Assembly (NCBI RefSeq): GCF_004359215.1
Contig: NC_090610.1
Location: forward strand, 230,723 to 294,722
DNA length: 64,000 bases
Reading direction: 5' to 3'
DNA from: Bremia lactucae
Taxonomy: Eukaryota > Oomycota > Peronosporomycetes > Peronosporales > Peronosporaceae
Each line of letters starts with the position of its first letter. The first letter of the stretch is position 1. Positions 56,842 to 64,000 of the stretch are shown in pieces. The notes below the pieces were generated by a model, which had not been told where the DNA came from, ran no database searches, and saw nothing but the letters and a program-made list of their open reading frames with translations. Position numbers and translations under genes: made by a program.

Positions 56842-58266
56842 TCAGTCCTTTCGAGAAGCTTGTGCTGTGATGGCCACCGTCGCCTTAGCCTGGTGTCCCA
56901 CATGCACCGGACAGAGCACACTGGTCTCGTCCGCCTGGTGCTGACCGTCCTTCACTCCCCACAACACCTCGTGGATGCAAAAACTTCGCAAACTACGTCG
57001 CAAAGCGCGCACCTTACAAACTAGCCACGCAGGCATGAAGGTCTCATCAGAGCATACGGATGAACCCTGTGACTCGAACTTTTCGACTTCACCCAGAAAC
57101 GCTTCATGCCATCCTTGATCGCGTTTCTGGTGTCGAGTCTCTTCTTTATCCATCCACTGCTGGCTGTGCATCACCATGCAGCCCATGATTAATGGCAGAT
57201 ACCACAGCGATGCTAAAAAGACCTTTTGCGCCGTGGCATTCGAAGGCTTTGCTTGAAATTGGTGGGTCAAGTAAATGTTATACGCATTCACGACCGTGCC
57301 TTCGACCGCAAACATGTAGCTAGTAGCGTTCGTAAGCGCCGCAACGATGGGAATCGCACTCATAAAGTAGGAATAACGCAGTGCTAATGCTGCACTGCGA
57401 GAGCCCGTGGGATCATTACATGCCACCATTTGGTAACCACCGCGACGGTAATCTTTCCGCGACCGCCAGCTCAATGCAAAGAAGTGCGGCATCTGCCAGC
57501 AGTACATCAGATACGCGTGCAATGCAGCTTCAGGCGCGAACACGGAGCCCGTGGCTGCGGCCCACCCCATCACAGGCGGGACCGCGCCCACGATGGAGCC
57601 CACCCACGTATTCCATTCGCTTTTCATCTTCATAGGCGTGTAAACTAGCGAGTAGAGGCCAATATTGAATACGCCCAGAGATGCCACAAGTGGGCTGCAT
57701 CCCGCGGCGAGGATGACGGTGCTGGCCGTAGCTGTTACAGCTCCAAAAGTCAGCGCATGTGGCTGCGAGATACGCCCAGACGGTAGCGGTCGGCGGTGCG
57801 TCCGCTGCATTTTTGCGTCTAGCTCCACCTCCCAACACTGATTGAACGTGTTGGCCGAAGCTGCAGCGAGAGAGGTTCCAACGGCCGCAGCGGCAAAGGT
57901 ACTCCACGTGATAGGCCCGCCAGCCATGAAGAAACCCGCACTCGTTGTCATGACCACCAGTGCGCTGAGACGCGCTTTGCTTAATTGGCTATAAATAGAC
58001 AAGCGGTCTTTTAGCGACATGGTCTCGGATAGCGGCGCCGCATCGACGGCATGAATGGTCGTAATAGCCGTAGCCTTGGCGCCAGTAGCTGCAGCTGCCA
58101 CTTCGCCCGTGAGACGGGTTGAATACAATCGGATTGCACATCGAGAAATACGGGCGCCAGAGTGCTGACCATAGGATGCAGCAAGCAGCACTGCGTGCGC
58201 ATGAAGAGTGGCGGACGTGAACATTTCAGAAGGAACAATGACCAACACGCCTACGGGCACGCTCAA
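56842..58266 (-). CDS. COX10: Protoheme IX farnesyltransferase COX10 (heme O synthase), mitochondrial
   Basis: Single exon, 474 aa. This UbiA-family prenyltransferase converts heme B to heme O for cytochrome c oxidase, in the inner mitochondrial membrane. Sequence marks: 'KARLSALVVMTTSAGFF' (first membrane segment), 'ASANTFNQCWEVELDAKMQR' followed by 'THRRPLPSG' (allylic-diphosphate site; the first acidic position is Glu), 'YTPMKMKSEWNTWVGSIVGA', 'PPVMGWAAATG', 'CWQMPHFFALSWRSRKDYRR' and 'GGYQMV'. Seven to nine hydrophobic segments follow the family plan. The first 60 residues are rich in Ala, Ser and Arg, a mitochondrial presequence; translation may begin at Met15 (58224). A C-terminal tail of about 100 residues beyond the last membrane segment is unusual. 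It converges on NAR1, with 113 bp between the stops. Confidence 0.95.
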   Translation of the reverse strand: MSVPVGVLVIVPSEMFTSATLHAHAVLLAASYGQHSGARISRCAIRLYSTRLTGEVAAAATGAKATAITTIHAVDAAPLSETMSLKDRLSIYSQLSKARLSALVVMTTSAGFFMAGGPITWSTFAAAAVGTSLAAASANTFNQCWEVELDAKMQRTHRRPLPSGRISQPHALTFGAVTATASTVILAAGCSPLVASLGVFNIGLYSLVYTPMKMKSEWNTWVGSIVGAVPPVMGWAAATGSVFAPEAALHAYLMYCWQMPHFFALSWRSRKDYRRGGYQMVACNDPTGSRSAALALRYSYFMSAIPIVAALTNATSYMFAVEGTVVNAYNIYLTHQFQAKPSNATAQKVFLASLWYLPLIMGCMVMHSQQWMDKEETRHQKRDQGWHEAFLGEVEKFESQGSSVCSDETFMPAWLVCKVRALRRSLRSFCIHEVLWGVKDGQHQADETSVLCPVHVGHQAKATVAITAQASRKD

Positions 58267-58825
58267 TACAATTGTCAGATTAGTGGCTGTAGACGAAATT
58301 TTAAGTTTAGAATTGAATTTTCACTGCGTCGATGATGATTTAACGCAATCTAAGACCTATTGGTTTTATTAATGGGCCACAAATGTCTAGAATTATATTT
58401 CGTCCCGCTACGGGTTCAGGTGAATTTTCACTGTCGAGTGTTCAAGGCTTCAGCGCTATCCGACTTAATTTGAGCGGGTGACGACTTTGGTCCTCGTCTT
58501 GACAACTCTTCCTCCCTTTCTTATCGCTCTTTTTTATGACTTGCCAATCAAGTGGTGTGCTCTTGACCTTATTTCACCTTAAAACATTCTAATACTAATT
58601 GACTGAGATATTATCGAGCCTCGCGCGCGCATGTATTCCGGGCTGAGGTCACCATTTGGGTAGCAGTACATATCGTAAGCTTAGCCAACCGGCTTCAGCA
58701 TCGGCAGCTAGCATATCTTGAAGTGCTCGCTGTCAACTCGCCCTTAAGAACTTATTAGCGTTTCTTCAAATGTAGGAACTTTTTTACCATGATGTCAAAC
58801 CAACAGAAGCGAGGCAGCGTGGTGT
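58267..58825. other. COX10 upstream region
   Basis: No gene. It should contain the COX10 promoter (read leftward). No clear motif identified. Its right end is bounded by transposon LTRs. Confidence 0.55.
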
Positions 58826-58997
58826 TGTAGCGGAGCTACTTCGCTCCTAAAATCAGAGGAAGACTTTCAGACTCAGAGAGTCACTTAGTTCTATTGAACT
58901 AGTGGGTTTAACAACTCAGGGAATCGTACAAGCTATTAAAGCTTAAGGAATCCTAGTTCAAGGGATTCAGGGGTTCGTAGAACCTAGTAGCAACTAG
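58826..58997 (-). repeat. LTR-C fragment (reverse)
   Basis: It begins TGTAGCGGAGCTACTTCGCT (the complement of the LTR-C end) and runs to 'GTAGCAACTAG', where LTR-B starts. The B element interrupts or truncates this older LTR. The missing part of LTR-C is not found on the far side. Confidence 0.78.
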
Positions 58998-59485
58998 TGT
59001 AACGGGGCACTACGACTTGTACTGCTTCAGTAAAAGTCCACTTTGCACTGCTTCAGTAAAAGTCCACTTCGCACTGCTTCAGTTGCGTGTGGTGTCTTAC
59101 GTTATTTCACGTACACTAGTACGTGCAAAGGAAGACTTCTCTTTAAGGCAACTAGCTTAAAGAGGGTTAAATGAAAACTGTATTAATATAATTAAGTATC
59201 TCTTCTTTCTATCTGTAACTATAACTCATTATAAACCAATACAAAACATGCAACTGAATTCTTATCTTATATTATCTTATCTTATCTATCTCTCTGTTTT
59301 GTTTATATCTACAGCTGATTTGTCTGCGGAATAAATAGATATAATGGTCTATACGTATTAATGGACAAGAATTCCGAACATTACTTTATAAAGTAATATC
59401 CTCCAAATATTATCTAACTTTCAAGATAATATATTAATTAACAACCTTTTAGTGTTTATTTCATGTAACGATACACCCCGTTACA
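58998..59485 (-). repeat. LTR-B, 3' LTR of a minus-strand element, with polypurine tract
   Basis: 488 bp, TGTAACGGGGCAC ... CCCCGTTACA. On the minus strand the sequence just before it (59506-59486) is TTTAAGGGAGGGGTGA, a polypurine tract. This proves it is the 3' LTR of an element lying to the right and read leftward. It contains an extra copy of a 27-bp unit (59022-59085). Confidence 0.85.
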
Positions 59486-59561
59486 TCACCCCTCCCTTAA
59501 ACGACAACCACTCTGACTGTCATTGGATAGAGTGGTCACTATGTGACCATTTAATGTTAAA

Positions 59562-60345
59562 ATGATGTTGATTGGTCAGAACCATCATTTTAGATTCCAT
59601 CGCATGAAGAATAAACTCATGCGGGGTGTTGATAGTGCTGCGCCTTCGGCTGCGGTTCGTGCAGCCGCGGGTGACGCACTGTTATCTCTTGCGGCAGACG
59701 GAACGTCTGCCGTAGTATCTTCCACTCGCACAACACTAGATGTTGCGAGTGCACGTGGTGATTCACCACGTGAATACGACCCCTCTTTGGAGGTCGACTA
59801 CGAATGCGAGTCGGANNNNNNNNNNNNNNNNNNNNNNNNNNNNNNNNNNNNNNNNNNNNNNNNNNNNNNNNNNNNNNNNNNNNNNNNNNNNNNNNNNNNN
59901 NNNNNNNNNNNNNNNTACGATCACCTGCACGTGTTTCTGTGCAAGGTGACGACGGTGGCGTAAGCCATCGTAAGAAAAGTCCTCGTGGTACCCCTACTTC
60001 AGCGGGTACCACTCAGGGGAGTGATGACAGTAAAATGTCTAATCTCGCCCCTGAAAAGAAGCCGTGGCTTTTGCCAGAAAGGCTCATTAATAGCTTGTCT
60101 GGAGAAACTACTCCACACAATAAATATCCTTTATTTATTGCGACAAAGCTACATGGCCTTGAACCCAGCGCGAAGAACTTTCGCGCTGAGAAGGATTTCT
60201 ATCTCGATGCTTTTCTAAAGCATCGATGGTTTAGTGGCAATAATAAGCGAGATAAAGTCTCGCTTATGCAAGCTTGGAGTGCGTTCATTCGCAATGTTAA
60301 AGACATTGGACGCGAAGCTTGGCTTCAAAAACTTAACGCGAATCG
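59562..60345 (+). pseudogene. Antisense ORF of family B, copy 1 (with gaps)
   Basis: It is read opposite to the element whose polypurine tract and 3' LTR lie on its left. Text: 'MMLIGQNHHFRFHRMKNKLM', 'PSAAVRAAAGDALLSLAADG', 'SPREYDPSLEVDYECES', then an N run. It resumes at 59916 with 'SPARVSVQGDDGGVSHRKK', 'PWLLPERLINSLSGET', 'YPLFIATKLHGLEPSAKNF' and 'VSLMQAWSAFIRNVKDIGRE'. It enters the large N run at 60346. The visible parts are free of stops. The middle is acidic and Ser/Arg/Pro-rich. No known domain. Comparison with copy 2 shows the same frame is kept. Confidence 0.62.
59816..59915. other. Assembly gap (100 N)
   Basis: A run of 100 N inside antisense ORF B copy 1. Copy 2 shows what should lie here: an acidic, Ser/Arg/Pro-rich stretch. 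Confidence 0.99.
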
Positions 60346-61043
60346 NNNNNNNNNNNNNNNNNNNNNNNNNNNNNNNNNNNNNNNNNNNNNNNNNNNNNNN
60401 NNNNNNNNNNNNNNNNNNNNNNNNNNNNNNNNNNNNNNNNNNNNNNNNNNNNNNNNNNNNNNNNNNNNNNNNNNNNNNNNNNNNNNNNNNNNNNNNNNNN
60501 NNNNNNNNNNNNNNNNNNNNNNNNNNNNNNNNNNNNNNNNNNNNNNNNNNNNNNNNNNNNNNNNNNNNNNNNNNNNNNNNNNNNNNNNNNNNNNNNNNNN
60601 NNNNNNNNNNNNNNNNNNNNNNNNNNNNNNNNNNNNNNNNNNNNNNNNNNNNNNNNNNNNNNNNNNNNNNNNNNNNNNNNNNNNNNNNNNNNNNNNNNNN
60701 NNNNNNNNNNNNNNNNNNNNNNNNNNNNNNNNNNNNNNNNNNNNNNNNNNNNNNNNNNNNNNNNNNNNNNNNNNNNNNNNNNNNNNNNNNNNNNNNNNNN
60801 NNNNNNNNNNNNNNNNNNNNNNNNNNNNNNNNNNNNNNNNNNNNNNNNNNNNNNNNNNNNNNNNNNNNNNNNNNNNNNNNNNNNNNNNNNNNNNNNNNNN
60901 NNNNNNNNNNNNNNNNNNNNNNNNNNNNNNNNNNNNNNNNNNNNNNNNNNNNNNNNNNNNNNNNNNNNNNNNNNNNNNNNNNNNNNNNNNNNNNNNNNNN
61001 NNNNNNNNNNNNNNNNNNNNNNNNNNNNNNNNNNNNNNNNNNN
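60346..61043. other. Assembly gap (698 N)
   Basis: It separates two family B 3' ends that face each other. The flanks (59918-60000 and 61044-61126) are identical inverted over about 80 bp, so the gap may mark a collapsed repeat. Confidence 0.99.
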
Positions 61044-61585
61044 GTAGGGGTACCACGAGGACTTTTCTTACGATGGCTTACGCCACCGTCGTCACCTTGC
61101 ACAGAAACACGTGCAGGTGATCGTATGGGAGACCGTACGAAAGATCGTACGGGCGATGAGGGATCATCCTCATCGTCGGAACCAAATAGACTGTTCACAC
61201 GTCTATCGGAATGAGCCGTCTCATTCGAAGGCTCATAATCAGCCGCCTGACGGGTATCAGGCGACTGTTCCATCCTCCCCGAGTCGGCCATTTCGTCCGA
61301 CTCGCACTCATAATCGACCTCTAAAGAGGGGTCGTACTCACGTGGTGAATCACCACGTGCACTCGCAACACCAAGTGTTGTGCGAGTGGAAGACACTACG
61401 GTAGACGGAACGTCTACCGCAAGAGATAACAATGCGTCACCCGCGGCTGCACGAACCGCAGCCGAAGGTTCAACACTATCCTCACCCCGCATGAATTGTT
61501 CCTTCATGCGATGGAATTTAAAATGATGGATCTGACCAATCAAAATCATTTTAAAAATTAAGTGGTCATTTAGCGACCACTCCAC
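61044..61585 (-). pseudogene. Antisense ORF of family B, copy 2 (partial)
   Basis: It starts at 61585 ('MEWSLNDHLIFKMILIG') and stays open for about 180 codons to the N run: 'FKFHRMKEQFMRGEDS', 'PSAAVRAAAGDALLSLAVD', 'SPREYDPSLEVDYECESDEM', 'SLFGSDDEDDPSSPVRSF' and 'VRSPIRSPARVSVQGDDGG'. RSP-like repeats and an acidic run suggest a disordered, possibly phosphorylated region. It is about 85 percent like copy 1 in the first 60 residues by eye. It is antisense to the plus-strand element that ends in the polypurine tract and LTR at 61627. Confidence 0.65.
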
Positions 61586-61608
61586 CTAATGACATTCAGA
61601 GTGATTGT

Positions 61609-62078
61609 CGTTTAAGGGAGGGGTGATGTAACGGGGTGTATCGTTACATGAAATTAACAATAAAAGATTGTTAATTAATATTATCCAAAAGGTAGATAAT
61701 ATTTGGAGGAAATTACTTTAAATAGTAATTTCCTGAATTCTTATCCATAAATAGGTATAGACCATTATGTCTATTTATTCCGCAGACTAATCAGCTGTAG
61801 AAGTAATCAAAGAGAGTTACGAGATAAGATAGATAAGAATTCATTTACATGTTTAGTATTAGTTTATAGTTAAGACAACATTTACAAAGATAGATTAACA
61901 AAGACACTTAACTATATTAATACAGTTTTCATTTTACCCTCTTAAGCTAACTTGCCTTAAGAGAAGTCTTCCTCTACACGTACAGTGCACGTTACTTAAC
62001 GAGAGGCACCACTCACATCTGAAGCAGTGTGAAGTGGACTTGTACTGAAACAGTACAAGTCGCAGTGCCCCGTTACAC
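61609..62078 (+). repeat. LTR-B with polypurine tract
   Basis: The polypurine tract TTTAAGGGAGGGGTGA (about 61611-61626) precedes the LTR at 61627-62078 (452 bp), TGTAACGGGGTGTATCG ... GTGCCCCGTTACA. Gag-like sequence of the same family follows it but without the primer-binding site, so two tandem elements shared this LTR or a deletion removed the site. Confidence 0.85.
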
Positions 62079-62084
62079 ATCCAA

Positions 62085-63865
62085 CATGGGCATGTTGGAT
62101 GATAAAGGAGAGAGCTTTCCAGCCGCTAAATAGGATATCACGCCACGCGTGAAAGGAAGCCGAGTTCATACAACACATACTCAACGGGGTTCGAGAGAAA
62201 AAAGCCTTGCTTGATCAGCAAGGCTCTCAACACGCGCAGGTGTTGAGAGAACAGGGTGCTCAACAATTGAAGCTGTTGACACAGCTGCATGTAAATGCTG
62301 CTAATGGGCCGACGCTTCGGCGTCGACCCGAAAGCTTAAAGATAGAAATCTCTAGGTTAAGGCAATCGAAGGCGACTCCCTTTTGAGACGGCTCGAATAG
62401 GACGATGCCATTGAAGCTCGTCGTATCAGTGATGATGCGACGAAAGTGAAGTTAGCATGTCCAACTTGGCCAGACGTGCCAAATCTTGGGCTTTGGGGCT
62501 CAAGCTTCACGATACATTTGTGTTTGGGACGTATGAGGTCTTTAAGCCCGGCTTAAGCGATTCTTTGAGCCGCCACGTGCCGAATTAAGGGCTCTAGCAG
62601 AGCTCCTGGATCTGAAGCAGGGCGAGCGTGACCTTCACGCTTATGCCCAACATAGACGAAACCAAGTAAGCTGTATCGTGAGTGAGACAATTGATAGCAA
62701 ATTCATGCAGCTGTGGTTATCAAGGGTCTTGCAAACGGTCTCTGTCATGATGCTCCTGTTCCGGATAGAAATAAACGCGGAGCAGGAGGAGTTCCGCCTG
62801 AACATAAGGCATTCGTCCGTCCACTCTGGTGCTTATCGCCCAAACGGACGACAAGAAAACGGAAGTTCTAAACCAATGGACCTCAGGAAGTGGAGAACGA
62901 GAAACCTCGCTCTTCAAGTTACAAACGATTAGAATGATGCAATCATTGTCAAAAGACAGGGCACTACGCCAATGAGTGTTGCGCCCCACGCCCAGCGCCT
63001 TGAAACACTGAGCGAAACGATCGACCTCCCGCTAACAAAAGCGGAGGACGCGGACCGACACTGTTGCAAAATTGAAACGAGGGGGGGGGCGGATCGCAAA
63101 AACGGTCAGGTCAGTAGTGCGGAGCGTCCTACTGATCCAGCAACGTCAAGTGAATTTTCAGGTCTATTGACGAAAGTTGTTCCGAACACACAAACCTTGT
63201 GTGTTACTGCCCCTAATGATGATATTAATCTCATCACCTTGCAAGTCGTGGTTGCAAAAATTGCCACTGAAGTATCGAGTCGATTGTGAGACGTCGGATA
63301 GTTTTATTTCAATCGCGATAAGGACGTAGGCTCAAGTTCTCACCCAATCGCTAAAAGATTGTAGGCTCAAAGTCTTTAAGCGCGACCTCTAACGAAGATG
63401 ACAGTGCGCCTAGCAATAGGCGCATCTGTAAGAGTAGATAAACGTGTTGTTGGTAATCAAAACGAGTGTAAGGGTAACCAGTACAATTACGTTTTCATGG
63501 TACTGAACTTAAATGACAAATTTGTTGTCATTTTGGGAATACCATGGCTCATAAAGTACGAGCCATTCAAAGAGTAGCAGCTTCGATCCGTTATGATTGC
63601 CTGTCTCTTGGTCATCAGACGGCCATCTGATGAACGTCTTGGAGCGTCCACAAGCTTGTGTATATACTACGTGAGTCCGATGGCCTCACTTGTGGGATCG
63701 GTTGTTAGTACGTCTGCACAAGACCTCAATGTGACGACCCATCCTAATGTGGAGTTAGATCCCGACGGATGTGCGCAAGCACATGGAGCGTCGAAGGTCC
63801 GCAAGCATGATGTGGAATTAGTTACCGATGGCTGTGTACAAGCACATGTATCGTCGAAGTTTTAA
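62085..63865 (+). mobile_element. Family B gag and protease region, degenerate
   Basis: 'VREKKALLDQQGSQHAQVL' (62190) matches the gag start at 22.5 kb. 'LGLKLHDTFVFGTYEVFKPG' (62500) is capsid-like. A canonical zinc knuckle C-x2-C-x4-H-x4-C ('CNHCQKTGHYANEC') lies at about 62938-62979. 63180-63260 ('VPNTQTLCVTAPNDDINLIT') and 'DKFVVILGIPWLIKYEPFK' (63515) belong to the protease region, compare 28720. The text then becomes unrecognisable, ending in two imperfect repeats ('ELDPDGCAQAHGASKVRKHD' and 'ELVTDGCVQAHVSSK', 63752-63865). Many stops. Confidence 0.78.
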
Positions 63866-64000
63866 CACTCGAATAAATTAAGTCGGAAAAAAAACCATTT
63901 AATCAGAAAAAAAATCAAATTAATTTTGAAATTATAATTTTTCTTATAATAGTATATAATTCCTAAAAAAATAACCTTAAATATTTTAGAAGAAATTTTA
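63866..64000. other. AT-rich end of window
   Basis: Mostly A and T runs; no feature recognised. Confidence 0.7.

Noticed and set aside
57381..57635. Plus-strand frames opposite COX10
   Set aside because: GC-rich shadow of a well-conserved membrane protein.
59916..60345. 'LFIATKL' in the family B antisense ORF compared with the LFLAK motif of crinkler effectors
   Set aside because: Wrong position (far from an N-terminus), poor match, and the context is a retrotransposon 3' end.
58998..61043. Reading the family B frame as a sense gag of a plus-strand element starting at LTR-B 58998
   Set aside because: The bases after the LTR are a polypurine tract complement, not the TGGTAGCACT primer-binding site, and the real family B gag (22.5 and 62.2 kb) is different.
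60215..61585. Apparent 456-codon frame on the minus strand across the large N run
   Set aside because: Most of it is N. Only 61585-61044 and a few bases beyond the gap are real sequence, and gap size is unknown.
1..64000. CRISPR arrays, bacterial operons, or rRNA/tRNA genes
   Set aside because: No regularly spaced repeats, the genes have spliceosomal introns, and no cloverleaf or rRNA landmarks were found by eye. A covariance-model scan would be needed to exclude a tRNA.

Overview
The window looks like nuclear DNA of an oomycete, most likely a downy mildew or a Phytophthora relative. The evidence is intron-bearing eukaryotic housekeeping genes with short GT-AG introns (40-82 bp), and several families of decayed Ty3/gypsy LTR retrotransposons of the kind that fill oomycete intergenic space. 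The species assignment is inference; nothing in the sequence names it.

Two gene islands sit in a sea of transposon debris. Island 1 (13.6-19.9 kb) holds an atypical Ras-like GTPase protein, a seven-exon MnmE/MSS1 mitochondrial tRNA-modification GTPase, and ZPR1 on the opposite strand. Island 2 (48.8-58.3 kb) holds an eight-exon ZFC3H1-like zinc-finger/HAT-repeat protein that continues into leucine-rich repeats, the cytosolic Fe-S assembly factor NAR1, and COX10 (heme O synthase), which converges on NAR1 with 113 bp between them. Splicing was worked out by hand; the exon sums are in frame for every multi-exon gene.

The rest is mobile DNA. I recognise three LTR families by their ends. LTR-A is TGTAACG...GCCTACA, about 480-660 bp. 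LTR-B is TGTAACGGGG...CCCCGTTACA, about 430-490 bp. LTR-C is TGTAATGGGG...CCGCTACA, about 450-470 bp. All three share the same primer-binding site, TGGTAGCACT, two bases after the LTR. There are also a different YLDD-type gypsy element (37.2-40.5 kb), a LINE remnant (40.5-42 kb), a pogo/Tigger-like DDE transposase relic (9.2-11 kb), and a fourth repeat (D). Four N runs are present; several lie at junctions between near-identical inverted copies, so local order there may be assembly-dependent.

The most interesting signal is architectural. In every element copy whose 3' end is visible, the stretch just upstream of the polypurine tract and 3' LTR carries an antisense reading frame pointing back toward the element; in families A and C it lies directly after the pol chromodomain. 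It is seen in three copies of A, two of C and two of B. The antisense proteins of A and C share a spaced motif, IP[IV]VL-x2-N-x-T-x4-[DE]-[AV]-x-F, followed where the frame is intact by x3-I-H. This suggests one antisense protein family carried by separate retrotransposon lineages. Its function is unknown.
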